Positions 24,481 through 33,619 of a DNA stretch of 64,000 bases are shown here, one piece after another. A program made the translations under genes and the position numbers. This DNA comes from Candidatus Competibacteraceae bacterium. Its GTDB lineage: Bacteria > Pseudomonadota > Gammaproteobacteria > Competibacterales > Competibacteraceae. The notes beneath the pieces were generated by a model, which was given only the letters and a program-made list of their open reading frames with translations, made no database searches and had not been told where the DNA came from. Position 1 is the first letter of the stretch; the number at the start of each line of letters is the position of its first letter. The stretch spans positions 1,708,501-1,772,500 of the forward strand of contig JADJQQ010000001.1 in the NCBI GenBank assembly GCA_016712625.1. Reading direction: 5' to 3'.

Positions 24481-25728
24481 ATGATGATGGGGAAGCCGTT
24501 TTGGATGCGACTCTTGCTGGGATTGATAGCGACTATCAATTTAGGCTCCGCCGCCGATGCGCCGGTTTCGGCTGCTGTCGTTGGCCAAGAGCCACCAGTC
24601 CCTTTACCTCTAAGGTTGTCGCCTAGCCCCAACGAGCCCTTTTGGATGGCTCCAGACCGGAGTTATGCACGGTTTTGGGTTTCGAGCGGCACCTTTCATG
24701 TGTTGGTGGACGATTTAACCGGCGACGGTCGACTAGATTTGGCCTTTACCACCCACAGTACCGGTATGATCAATGTGTTTCGCCAGGTGGAGCCACGGCA
24801 GTTCGTGGCGGTTGGCGAACAAGATATTCCTGGGTTCCATCCCAACGATACGATTGCCTTGCCCAGCAACCCGAAACGCTACGTGATCAATGGCGAAGGC
24901 GACGGACGGCTGCGAGTGGTATCGGCGCAACCCGATGGCCATTTGGTCCACTTGGCCGATTACTCGACGCCAGGCCCTTTGAGCAGTACGCCGTTTTTAT
25001 GGCCGGGTTGGGGTCTTGGCTTGGCGGTGGTGCCCTATAGTGGCGAGTCATTCACCCTGCTGCGCGATTTTAATCCTGAGACCGCCCTGTCCAAGGCCGC
25101 GCTCAAACTGAGAGCCGGCCGGGATGTCCGCCCGGCCCGTTTGGCGGATTTGAAAGGCAACGGCATACCTGCGTTGGTGCTTCCAAGCTTCGATGATAGC
25201 AAGGTCTGGGCCGTTGAATATGTGAGTCCCGACCGCGACCCGGCGGTGCGGTTGTTGGCTACCCTGGCGGGAGGTTGGCCGCGGCATGTGTTGCCATTCG
25301 ATGTCAATCGCGACGGTAAAGTGGATTTGTTGGCGCCACTGTCAGTGGAGCAGCGCATAGTGCTGCTGCTGAACGATGGCCAAGGTAAATTTAACGAAGG
25401 AGAATCAATCAGCTATCCGGGCGCGGTTGGGATTAACGCGATGGCGGTCGGCGAAGATGGTGCCGAACGTTATCTGCTGGCGGGCGGTATCCGATCCTTG
25501 GTGCTGTATCGGGAGCGCCGAGAAAAAGTGGGCGGTTTCGAGACGGTGTTAGTGCCGTTGCTCAACTGGCCAAGCCGCTTGGAGCTGGTCGATGTGGACG
25601 GCGACAGCTCGCTGGATGCGGTTGTGGGCAACGTCGGTGAGGCAACGTCCATGGTTATTTACGGTCCACTATGGGACGCTTTCAATAAATTGGCGGCCAA
25701 TCCGCCCGATGGCGCTAAACCCGATTGA
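24481..25728 (+). CDS. Exported FG-GAP/VCBS-like repeat protein
   Basis: A 415-residue exported protein with an N-terminal signal peptide (hydrophobic RLLLGLIATINLGSA). It contains several calcium-binding-type DxDGxxD loops spaced through the chain: DLTGDGRLDLAF near 80, DVNRDGKVDLLA near 278 and DVDGDSSLDAVVGN near 370, plus a weaker DLKGNGIPAL. This points to a beta-propeller of the FG-GAP/VCBS type, usually extracellular or periplasmic and involved in binding. No catalytic motif is visible. Three consecutive ATG codons make the exact start uncertain. It begins just after a strong terminator, so it needs its own promoter or read-through. Confidence 0.75.
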   Translation: MMMGKPFWMRLLLGLIATINLGSAADAPVSAAVVGQEPPVPLPLRLSPSPNEPFWMAPDRSYARFWVSSGTFHVLVDDLTGDGRLDLAFTTHSTGMINVFRQVEPRQFVAVGEQDIPGFHPNDTIALPSNPKRYVINGEGDGRLRVVSAQPDGHLVHLADYSTPGPLSSTPFLWPGWGLGLAVVPYSGESFTLLRDFNPETALSKAALKLRAGRDVRPARLADLKGNGIPALVLPSFDDSKVWAVEYVSPDRDPAVRLLATLAGGWPRHVLPFDVNRDGKVDLLAPLSVEQRIVLLLNDGQGKFNEGESISYPGAVGINAMAVGEDGAERYLLAGGIRSLVLYRERREKVGGFETVLVPLLNWPSRLELVDVDGDSSLDAVVGNVGEATSMVIYGPLWDAFNKLAANPPDGAKPD

Positions 25729-25800
25729 TCCAGCGCAGTGCTTGGCTTGTTGTTGAGCCGAAGTTCGGTAACGTAAAAAGTATCCGTAAAAGGTATTTGA

Positions 25801-26955
25801 ATGATTAATAAAATGACTATGACCGCCCTGTTGGTGATGACGGTCACCGTTCCAGCGGCAAGCCTGAGTGGTCGCGCCGCGTGGGCGGCCGATCCGGCGG
25901 CCCAGCAGCCAATAACGCCCGCACCACAAATCATCCCGCCAGAGGCGGCTTCCGCTGTCCCCGTGCCGCCTGGATCAGAGTCGCCTAAACCGGATTCCCA
26001 GCAGGCTCCTGATGCGGGATCGACGGCCGCCAAACAGCCATCGGCAGCCGATGCGCCGCCAGCCTACTCGCCGGAGTATAAGGTGCCAATAGCGCGGGTG
26101 GGCAAGGAAACCATTATAGTTTCTGAGTTTATGAAATATGTGACGCAGGATACCCGCCTGGTGATGAAGGCCAAAACTGTTGAAGGCCGGGTGCAAGTGC
26201 TGCGTGAGATGCTTATCGATCGCCTGCTCGAAGAAGGAATGTATCAAGAGAGTCTGTTAACTCGAAATCAGGCCGTGGATAACAAGGCTTATATGGAGGC
26301 CTATCAGAAGCTGGCCAGCCGCTATTTTCCAATACCTGAAGCGCCAGCAGAAGAAACGCTATACAAGTATTATGAGGAACATCCTGAATTTTATGGTATT
26401 CCCGCCATGGTGCGAATCGGTCAAATTCAGTTTCAAGTTCCAGAGAATGCCGATGACCAGACGAAGGCAGCGGCCAAGGCCAAAGCGGAAGAAGCGGTGA
26501 AACGGCTGCGCGCGGGTGAGTCTTTTTCGGTATTGGCCGAGTTGTTGACTGACAATCCCCAGGGCAAGGTCGCTAAAGGCGATCTCGGGTTTTTTCAGCC
26601 GGATAAAGATGAGTGGTTGCGGAAAGCCGTTACTGGTTTAACCGTGGGCCAGTTCTCCGAAGCGCTCGAATCGCCGGTAGGCTATGAAATCATCCTGCTC
26701 CAGGATAAGCGGGATGCCATGATCGCTCCTTATCGGAATGTGCGGGATAATGTGATCGCCCGGATCCGGCAGCAGGCTCAAGCCAAGGCTCGTGAGGAAT
26801 ACGCCTGGAAAATTGCTAAAAAAGTGGGCGTCTCGGTAGAAAAGCCAGAATTAAAAAGCGCGATTCCCGCGTCTGTAGCCGCGGAGATCAAAGCTCCCGC
26901 CGTCGTCGAGAACAAAATCCCCGAGGCTAAGGCCCCGGCGGAGACCAAGCCTTAA
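25801..26955 (+). CDS. Periplasmic parvulin-type peptidyl-prolyl isomerase
   Basis: A 384-residue exported protein. A signal peptide (about 1-30) and a Pro/Ala-rich linker (35-85) precede a SurA-like chaperone helix region (ARVGKETIIVSEFMKYV, LREMLIDRLLEEGMYQES). A PpiC rotamase domain follows at about 195-305: MVRIGQIQFQVPE, RLRAGESFSVLAELLTDNPQ, KGDLGFFQPDKDEW, FSEALESPVGYEIILLQDKR. The tail is Ala/Pro/Lys-rich. Periplasmic folding of exported proteins is the likely role. It forms a small unit with the next exported protein, 11 bases downstream. Confidence 0.85.
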   Translation: MINKMTMTALLVMTVTVPAASLSGRAAWAADPAAQQPITPAPQIIPPEAASAVPVPPGSESPKPDSQQAPDAGSTAAKQPSAADAPPAYSPEYKVPIARVGKETIIVSEFMKYVTQDTRLVMKAKTVEGRVQVLREMLIDRLLEEGMYQESLLTRNQAVDNKAYMEAYQKLASRYFPIPEAPAEETLYKYYEEHPEFYGIPAMVRIGQIQFQVPENADDQTKAAAKAKAEEAVKRLRAGESFSVLAELLTDNPQGKVAKGDLGFFQPDKDEWLRKAVTGLTVGQFSEALESPVGYEIILLQDKRDAMIAPYRNVRDNVIARIRQQAQAKAREEYAWKIAKKVGVSVEKPELKSAIPASVAAEIKAPAVVENKIPEAKAPAETKP

Positions 26956-26966
26956 GGAACCGATTC

Positions 26967-27449
26967 ATGCCAAATGTTATTACGTTCGTTCGAATGAGCC
27001 GGTTGGCCGTCGTTATTGCCAGTTTGTCCTTGGCCGGCGCGCTTTATGCGGAGGAGCCCAAGGCTATCTCGCCCGCCGCAACTGCACCGTCCGAGCCAGT
27101 CGCCGCGCCTGCCGCCAGTCAGCCCGCCAACCCAGAGCAGGTGGCCGCTTTCCGCCAGCGAGTCGAACAGTACTGGAGCGCACGCCAGAGCCGTGACATC
27201 ACGACAGTATATGGACTGGAATCGGCGGCTCAGCCCGGCGGTTGGCTGAAGTTGGAAAACGCCATGATGTTGATGGGGTTACCTGTTCGCAAAGCCAAAG
27301 TTGAGGAGATTCAGATTGAAGGCGAACGAGCAAAAACCAAGATCAGCGCTGAAGTGAATATCGGTACCTTTGGCTGGACTCCACAAGTGATTGAAGATCC
27401 TTGGGTGTTGGTCAATGGGCAATGGTTTCACGAAACGACTCCCCAATAA
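26967..27449 (+). CDS. Small exported protein of unknown function
   Basis: A 160-residue protein with an N-terminal signal peptide (SRLAVVIASLSLAGALYAEE; cleavage probably after LYA). A Pro/Ala-rich linker leads to a domain of about 100 residues (VAAFRQRVEQYWSARQSRDI, then KAKVEEIQIEGERAKTKISA and the Trp-rich end DPWVLVNGQWFHET). The layout recalls small NTF2-like or DUF4440-like periplasmic domains, but I cannot assign it. The upstream ATG at 26967 is used; an ATG at 26994 is an alternative. It follows the isomerase closely and precedes the TPR-GT41 gene. Confidence 0.65.
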   Translation: MPNVITFVRMSRLAVVIASLSLAGALYAEEPKAISPAATAPSEPVAAPAASQPANPEQVAAFRQRVEQYWSARQSRDITTVYGLESAAQPGGWLKLENAMMLMGLPVRKAKVEEIQIEGERAKTKISAEVNIGTFGWTPQVIEDPWVLVNGQWFHETTPQ

Positions 27450-27465
27450 GTGCATTGAGTTCGCA

Positions 27466-30186
27466 ATGTCGATGATCGAAACCTTGGTGGCGCAAGGCGA
27501 GCAGCTGGCCGCGACGGGTCAGCTTGCGCAAGCGAAAGATCGGTACCTGCAAATTTGCCAGATAGCGCCGCACCGTAGTCGCTTTTGGTTTCGCTTGGCG
27601 GAGTTGCAATACGATCTCGAACAATTCGCCGATGCGTTGCGGGCGCTGGAATACGCCTTGCGTTTGGAGCCAACGAATGCGTCCGCCTTGCTGCTGGCGT
27701 CCGCCGCTTTACTGGAAACAGGCGGGTATCAGCAGGCTGTCCAGCTGGCCGATCAAGCCCTCAAGTCGGACGAGAACCAGCGCTTGGCGGCGCTCTCCAA
27801 CAAGAGCATCGCGCTGCTGCGATTGGGGCGTTATCAAGAGGTGTTGGCGACTGTCGATGCGGTGTTGGCTTTGGACGAAACGCAACCAACCGCGCATTCG
27901 ACTCAAGGTTCAGCCTTATTTAGTCTCGGACACTACGAAGCCGCATTGGACGCCTTTGACCGCGCCTTAGCCTTACGGCCGGAACATAGCGGGACTTTGA
28001 TCAATCGCGCCGCCACGCTGCGGGTATTGCAACGCTGGGAAGAGGCGTTGGCGGCGGTGGATGCGGCCTTGACCATGCAGCCGGATTCTCCACCTGGATT
28101 GCTAAACCGCGCGGCGATCTTATTGGATTTGCAGCGATACGAAGACGCCTTAGCCTCATTGGATCGGTTGCTGCACCAGCAACCAAGCCATGCCAAGGCG
28201 CTGGCTAACCGAACGTTGGCGTTACTCCGACTGGGGCGCTTACAGGAAGCGCTGGCTACGATGCAGTCCTTGCGCGCGACCGGTCAATCGGTCGCCGAGT
28301 GGGTGCTGACGGCCAGTGAGCTATTGCTGCGACGCGCGCAGCCGCTCCAAGCGCTCAGCTGGATTGAACAAGGTCTGGTTTGGCATCCCGATCACCCGGA
28401 ACTCTTGAGAGGCCAAATTGCGATCTTGTTAATGCAGGAACGCTATCTGGCCGCCTTGCCAGTGGCGGAAAAGCTGCGGCAATTGACCGAACCGACTCAG
28501 ACGCCCGCCCGGCTGGCTGTGGCGGCGGCCTTTAATGCTAACGGCCGATTTGCGGAAAGCTTGGTTTTGCTTAATGAATTGCCGGCCGCCGCTATCGACA
28601 ACGATTGGCAATTCCACGCCAAGCGCGGCGAAGCCCTGGCCGGTTTGGATCGTTTTAACGAGTCAAGACAAAGTTTTGAAACGGCTGAACGCTTATCTAG
28701 CCGAGCGTTTCGCGCCAGCTATCACGATGGGCCATTCCAAAGTCGCCCAGACGATTCCGAGCCGCCACCGGTGACTCCGGAATTGGCTCGCATCAATTTC
28801 GAATTGCGTCGCTTGGAACATGGCGACTGGCAAGATTACGAAAACCGGGTGGCCGCTATCCAACACTGGACGGAAGCGGCTCTGGCGCGGGGCGAGCCAT
28901 CGCCCTTGTTGCCGTTTCGATCCTTATTTTTACCATTACCCCAATCTTTGCGGTTCACCATCGCCCGCCGTGAAGCGGAACGCCTGGCGGCGGTCGGGCA
29001 TTCGGATAGGGCCATCGGGGCCGGGACCACACCGAGTCCAGTGAAACCAGCACGCTTGAAAATCGGCTATGTCTCGGCTGATTTTCGCGAGCACCCAACC
29101 GCGCATCTGATGCGTGGCTTATTTGGTTGCCATGATCGCGATCGTTTTGAGGTGTTCGGCTATTCCTTGCGCGGCGACGATGGCAGTGGTTATTACCGCC
29201 AGATCAAAGCGGACTGTGACCGGTTCGTGGATTTATCGGCCGTTGATAATGCCGCCGCCGCCCAGCAAATTCGAGCCGATGGAATTGATCTCCTCATCGA
29301 TTTGATGACTTACACCAACTACGCCCGCCCGGAAATTTTTGCCTTGCGCCCGGCTCCCGTTCAGGTGGGCTGGCTGGGGTTCCCCGGCAGCAGTGGTGCC
29401 CGTTATCTGGACTATTTGCTGGTTGATTCCGTGGTATTACCGAGCGAACAGATTGGATTTTGTACCGAACAACCGATCTATCTGCCGGAGTGCTACCAGA
29501 TCAACGACCGCTGGCAAGAAATTGCCGAAACCGGCTGTCGGCGCAGCGATCACGGATTGCCCGAGCAGGGTTTTGTCTTCTGTTGTTTCAACCAAATGCA
29601 GAAGCTAGAGCCCGTCATGTTTGCCGTTTGGATGCGGATCTTGAAACGGGTGACTGATTCGGTGCTTTGGCTCTACTGCTCAAGTGAGGAAGCCCAAGGC
29701 CGATTGCGCGCCATGGCGGTGGCGCATGGGATTGCCGCGGAGCGCTTAATCTTTGCTGGCCACCTCCCCAAACCCCACCATTTAGAACGCCACCGTTTGG
29801 CCGATCTGTTTCTCGATACTCGGCTGTACAATGCCCACACCACCGCCAGCGACGCCTTATGGGCGGGATTGCCGGTGTTGACCTGTTTAGGTGAGACTTT
29901 TCCGGCGCGGGTAGCCGCCAGTTTGCTACAGGCGGTCGGTTTACCGGAGCTGATTGTCGCTACCATGCCAGCCTACGAGGAATTGGCGGTTCGATTGGCC
30001 GCCGCGCCAGCTGAATTGGCCGGCTTGCGCGCCAAACTGGCGGATAACCGGTTGCGAATGCCGCTATTCGATACGGAGCGTTTCGTCCGCCACCTCGAAC
30101 GAGCGTATCAATTGATGAACGAGCGCCAGACGCGGGGATTAGAACCCACCTTGTTACGAGTCGAAGCGCTGCCCGTTAGCGGTTGA
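27466..30186 (+). CDS. TPR protein with GT41 (O-GlcNAc transferase-like) domain
   Basis: A 906-residue protein. About ten TPR units fill residues 1-400 (for example NKSIALLRLGRYQEVLATVD and FSLGHYEAALDAFDRALALR). From about 525 a GT41 domain follows: KIGYVSADFREHPTAHLMRG, VQVGWLGFPGSSGARYLDY, FCCFNQMQKLEP, LIFAGHLP and the sugar-nucleotide site LFLDTRLYNAHTTASDALWA then GLPVLTCLGETFPARVA. Bacterial relatives (SPINDLY/OGT-like) transfer GlcNAc or other sugars to proteins; the acceptor here is unknown. I chose ATG 27466 (or 27472), since the in-frame start at 27391 lies inside the upstream gene. It directly precedes the wzm/wzt exporter. Confidence 0.88.
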   Translation: MSMIETLVAQGEQLAATGQLAQAKDRYLQICQIAPHRSRFWFRLAELQYDLEQFADALRALEYALRLEPTNASALLLASAALLETGGYQQAVQLADQALKSDENQRLAALSNKSIALLRLGRYQEVLATVDAVLALDETQPTAHSTQGSALFSLGHYEAALDAFDRALALRPEHSGTLINRAATLRVLQRWEEALAAVDAALTMQPDSPPGLLNRAAILLDLQRYEDALASLDRLLHQQPSHAKALANRTLALLRLGRLQEALATMQSLRATGQSVAEWVLTASELLLRRAQPLQALSWIEQGLVWHPDHPELLRGQIAILLMQERYLAALPVAEKLRQLTEPTQTPARLAVAAAFNANGRFAESLVLLNELPAAAIDNDWQFHAKRGEALAGLDRFNESRQSFETAERLSSRAFRASYHDGPFQSRPDDSEPPPVTPELARINFELRRLEHGDWQDYENRVAAIQHWTEAALARGEPSPLLPFRSLFLPLPQSLRFTIARREAERLAAVGHSDRAIGAGTTPSPVKPARLKIGYVSADFREHPTAHLMRGLFGCHDRDRFEVFGYSLRGDDGSGYYRQIKADCDRFVDLSAVDNAAAAQQIRADGIDLLIDLMTYTNYARPEIFALRPAPVQVGWLGFPGSSGARYLDYLLVDSVVLPSEQIGFCTEQPIYLPECYQINDRWQEIAETGCRRSDHGLPEQGFVFCCFNQMQKLEPVMFAVWMRILKRVTDSVLWLYCSSEEAQGRLRAMAVAHGIAAERLIFAGHLPKPHHLERHRLADLFLDTRLYNAHTTASDALWAGLPVLTCLGETFPARVAASLLQAVGLPELIVATMPAYEELAVRLAAAPAELAGLRAKLADNRLRMPLFDTERFVRHLERAYQLMNERQTRGLEPTLLRVEALPVSG

Positions 30187-30190
30187 TTTC

Positions 30191-31033
30191 ATGGCGGTAA
30201 TGGATTCCAGCAGCGGTATCGGTAGCAACTCGGTATTGGCGCATGTGTTGCGTCGCTGCTGGTTGCAGCGGCAATTGTTTTTCAAGCTATTGCGCCGCGA
30301 TTTTGCGGAGCGCTATCGTGGCTCTTTTCTGGGCGTGGCGTGGTCGCTGCTCCTGCCGCTGCTGTCGCTCTCCGTTTTCACCTTCTTCTTCGGCGTGATC
30401 TTTAAGATGCGCTGGGCAGGGAGTGACGGCTCGCTCGGCGATCTGGCGCTCGTTTTATTCATCGGGATAACGCTCTATAACTTCCTGGCGGAATGTCTCA
30501 ACCGCGCCCCTGGGTTGATCTTGGGCCACCAGAATTACGTTAAGAACGTCATTTTCCCGCTGGAAATGTTGCCGGCGGTGATGGTGGCTTCAGCGGTGCT
30601 GACTTTGAGCGCGACCTTGCTGATTATTTTGCTGCTGCAAGCGACGGTAGGGTCTGGCCTGAGCTGGACGGCTGTATTGTTGCCGCTGATTGTGTTGCCG
30701 CTGGTGCTGGTCGCGCTCGGTTTGAGCTGGTTTCTCAGCGCGCTCGGCGTGTATATCCGCGACATTCAGCAACTGGTCGTTCCCTTGGTGCAACTGCTGA
30801 TGTTCATAAGCCCGGTATTTTATCCGATCAGTCATTTGCCTGAATCGGTTCGATTCTGGCTTAAGCTCAACCCACTGGCCTGGGTGATCGAGCAGACCCG
30901 AGGGATTTTACTATTCGGCCAGCCGCCGCCTTGGCAATCCTATCTGCTGTGTCTTGGCGCTTCCCTGCTTATTGCGTTGCTGGGGGCTTATTGGTTCGCT
31001 CGCACCCGTAAGGGATTCGCTGATGTTCTCTGA
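30191..31033 (+). CDS. wzm: ABC polysaccharide exporter permease Wzm
   Basis: A 280-residue ABC-2 type permease with six predicted membrane helices. It begins with a cytoplasmic amphipathic stretch (LFFKLLRRDFAERYRGSFLG, characteristic of Wzm/KpsM proteins) followed by VAWSLLLPLLSLSVFTFFFG. The segment LSWFLSALGVYIRDIQQLV and the GxxFYPISHLPES-like element FISPVFYPISHLPESVRFWL are diagnostic of the O-antigen/teichoic-acid export class. Its last 11 bases overlap the ATPase gene, so both subunits are co-translated. Confidence 0.93.
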   Translation: MAVMDSSSGIGSNSVLAHVLRRCWLQRQLFFKLLRRDFAERYRGSFLGVAWSLLLPLLSLSVFTFFFGVIFKMRWAGSDGSLGDLALVLFIGITLYNFLAECLNRAPGLILGHQNYVKNVIFPLEMLPAVMVASAVLTLSATLLIILLLQATVGSGLSWTAVLLPLIVLPLVLVALGLSWFLSALGVYIRDIQQLVVPLVQLLMFISPVFYPISHLPESVRFWLKLNPLAWVIEQTRGILLFGQPPPWQSYLLCLGASLLIALLGAYWFARTRKGFADVL

Positions 31034-32441
31034 TCCTGTCAGTTCCCCGCTGGCGGCGGAAGAGGCCGTGATCGAGGTGCGAGAGGCCGGTAAGTGCTAT
31101 CAAATCTACGACCGGCCGCAAGATCGGTTGAAACAGATGCTCTGGCGCGGCCGGCGGCGTTACTATCGCGAATTTTGGGCATTGCGGGATGTTTCTTTCT
31201 CAATCCGACGGGGCGAGACCGTCGGTATCATCGGCCGCAACGGCTCCGGCAAATCCACCCTGCTTAAAATGCTGTGCGGCACTCTGACGCCGACGACCGG
31301 CGCTTTATCGGTGCGAGGCCGTGTCGCGGCGCTGCTGGAATTGGGAACCGGCTTTAATCCCGAATTTACCGGCCGGGAGAATGTGTATCTCAACGCGGCG
31401 ATTCTGGGTCTTGATGATGTGGAGATTGCGCGCTATCTGCCTGAGATATTGGCTTTCGCGGATATCGGCGAGTTCATTGACCAGCCGGTGAAGACCTACT
31501 CCAGCGGTATGGCGGTGCGCTTGGCTTTTGCCGTCATTGCGCATGTGCGCGCGGACGTTTTGGTCATTGACGAAGCGCTGGCGGTTGGCGATGTTTTTTT
31601 CGTCCAGAAATGTATGCGCTTCCTTCGCCAGTTTCAGGAACACGGTACGCTGCTGTTCGTTAGTCACGATACCGGAGCTGTGGTCAACTTGTGTGATCGG
31701 GTGGTGTGGCTCGATCACGGCCAGGCGCGGGAAATAGGCTCGGCCAAGGAGGTGTGTGAACATTATTTGGCCATTCTGCGCGAAACTCAAGCCGGGGTCA
31801 CGGCAGAAAAGTCCGCACGGCGGTTGGAGCCGGGTTCGCAGATGAAACCTACCGCTCCCACGCAGCCGGTCGAAACGGTGGATCAGCGGCTGCGATTTCT
31901 CAATCAGACCCGCTTTCGCAACGATTTAGAATTATTCCAGTTCCGCCGTGAAGTGGCCGGCTATGGGACTGGCGCGATTCGGATTGTGGACGCCAGGTTT
32001 GAGGACGAGCAAGGGCGACCATTACAGTGGATGGTGGGTGGTGAACAGGTCGCGTTAGTGGTTGACGCCTTGGCGCTGAGTGCGCTTGATAATCCAATCA
32101 TCGGCTTTTTCATTAAAGACCGGTTGGGTCAGAATCTGTTCGGAGAGAATACGTATTTAACCTACCTGGGCGAATCCAGGGCTGTAGTGAGTGCCCAGTC
32201 TTTAAGGGCAAGATTCTGCTTTCGAATGCCAGTTTTACCGGTTGGGGATTATACGGTGGACATTGCGGTCGCATCAGGCACCCAGCAAGAGCATGTAACC
32301 CATTGCTGGTGTGATGATCTACTCATTTTTAAATCCCATGCGAGTAGCGTCCCCCACGGGTTGATCGGTATTCCCATGCTGGATATAGAGCTGCTCATTA
32401 CTGATGTTGCAACTGCCGCCGAGCTTACCGCTGATCAATGA
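31023..32441 (+). CDS. wzt: ABC polysaccharide exporter ATPase Wzt with C-terminal glycan-binding domain
   Basis: A 472-residue protein. The ATPase domain has Walker A GIIGRNGSGKSTLLKML near 70, signature YSSGMAVRLAFAV near 160 and Walker B DVLVIDEALAVGD near 180. After a linker a second domain occupies about 312-455 (GTGAIRIVDARFEDEQGRPL, FFIKDRLGQNLFGENTYL, LPVGDYTVDIAVASG), matching the Wzt C-terminal carbohydrate-binding module. In O9a-type systems this module recognises a chemical cap on the finished chain before export. The start at 31023 overlaps wzm; an upstream in-frame start is rejected because it lies within wzm. The stop overlaps the acyltransferase start. Confidence 0.93.
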   Translation: MFSDPVSSPLAAEEAVIEVREAGKCYQIYDRPQDRLKQMLWRGRRRYYREFWALRDVSFSIRRGETVGIIGRNGSGKSTLLKMLCGTLTPTTGALSVRGRVAALLELGTGFNPEFTGRENVYLNAAILGLDDVEIARYLPEILAFADIGEFIDQPVKTYSSGMAVRLAFAVIAHVRADVLVIDEALAVGDVFFVQKCMRFLRQFQEHGTLLFVSHDTGAVVNLCDRVVWLDHGQAREIGSAKEVCEHYLAILRETQAGVTAEKSARRLEPGSQMKPTAPTQPVETVDQRLRFLNQTRFRNDLELFQFRREVAGYGTGAIRIVDARFEDEQGRPLQWMVGGEQVALVVDALALSALDNPIIGFFIKDRLGQNLFGENTYLTYLGESRAVVSAQSLRARFCFRMPVLPVGDYTVDIAVASGTQQEHVTHCWCDDLLIFKSHASSVPHGLIGIPMLDIELLITDVATAAELTADQ

Positions 32442-33586
32442 TGCCGAGCGGTAGCGATGCTAAACTGGCTTATGCGCCAGAATTGGATGGCCTACGTGGA
32501 ATCGCCATTCTTGCCGTGATGTTGTTCCATACCGAGATGTCGATTTTTAAGGGAGGATTTATCGGTGTGGATATTTTCTTTGTCTTGAGTGGGTTTCTGA
32601 TTACTTCACTACTCATTCAGGAATTTGTCGCGACTAAAACCATTAGCCTAAAGAATTTTTATATCAGACGGTTACTGCGGCTTGGTCCCGCTTTAATGTT
32701 ACTGCTCATTAGCTATTGTATTATAAGTTTTTTCTTTTTAAGTAAAGAACAAGCGAATAGTAATTATATTGATGCCTTCATTTCTCTTATCTATCTTTCA
32801 AACTGGGCGAGAGCTTTTGATGTTCATCCCCCAGATTTTCTGGGACATACTTGGTCGCTTTCGATTGAGGAACAATTTTATATCTTATGGCCTATTCTAT
32901 TGTTGACTCTGCTTCGTATAAGTAAAAATCGCTGGTATGTTTTTATTTTTACAGTTCTGATTGCGCTTGTTTCCTGGCTTTTAAGGATTCATTTCATTAT
33001 AAACGATGTCTCACTGATTCGAGTATATAACGGATTGGATACGAGAGCAGATGCCCTGATGACCGGCTGTGCTCTCGGTGTGCTGCTAGTTCTGTATCCA
33101 CCTAGCGAGATGAGTAGGCACTCCTGTTTTAAATGGCTCAAATATCTCTCACCGCTGGCCATGCTGTGTCTTTTATTTCTGGTGTTTGCTAGTGATTGGC
33201 AAGATTTTCGAATGTATTATTTTGGTTTTAGTGTGGTTGAATGCCTGGTATTCATTTTGATCCTCGATATTAGATTAAATAAAGAAGGTATCCTCAGTAA
33301 GCTATTGGCTCTGAAAGGGTTGGTTTGGATTGGATCGATTTCTTATGGTTTGTATCTTTGGCATTATCCAGTCTATAGGACTATGTTTGCTCTAGGATTT
33401 GGGCATAAGGCAGTCGTCTTTGTGGGGACGCTGGCGACTTTCATAATTGCCATGTTTTCTTATTTTATCTTAGAAAAACCGGTGCTTCGCTTGAGAAAAT
33501 TCTTTAGTTATAAGTCGTTGGATCAGAATAATACTCAAATGAGTACCCAGCTTCCCTCCGGTCAAACCGAAATACTAAAAATGTAG
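32438..33586 (+). CDS. OafA/YrhL-type acyltransferase 3 membrane protein
   Basis: A 382-residue integral membrane acyltransferase, likely O-acetylating the exported glycan. The family start YAPELDGLRGIAILAVMLFH contains the conserved region ahead of the catalytic His. GGFIGVDIFFVLSGFLITSL and FYIRRLLRLGPALMLLLI follow, and HTWSLSIEEQFYILWPILLL carries the conserved EEQFYILWP motif. About ten membrane helices are present. The start overlaps the wzt stop by ATGA. This is the first gene of the visibly AT-richer segment. No periplasmic SGNH domain is attached. Confidence 0.9.
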   Translation: MMPSGSDAKLAYAPELDGLRGIAILAVMLFHTEMSIFKGGFIGVDIFFVLSGFLITSLLIQEFVATKTISLKNFYIRRLLRLGPALMLLLISYCIISFFFLSKEQANSNYIDAFISLIYLSNWARAFDVHPPDFLGHTWSLSIEEQFYILWPILLLTLLRISKNRWYVFIFTVLIALVSWLLRIHFIINDVSLIRVYNGLDTRADALMTGCALGVLLVLYPPSEMSRHSCFKWLKYLSPLAMLCLLFLVFASDWQDFRMYYFGFSVVECLVFILILDIRLNKEGILSKLLALKGLVWIGSISYGLYLWHYPVYRTMFALGFGHKAVVFVGTLATFIIAMFSYFILEKPVLRLRKFFSYKSLDQNNTQMSTQLPSGQTEILKM

Positions 33587-33619
33587 TTCTTTTGAATCAA
33601 AAATAATGAGGTCAGATTT

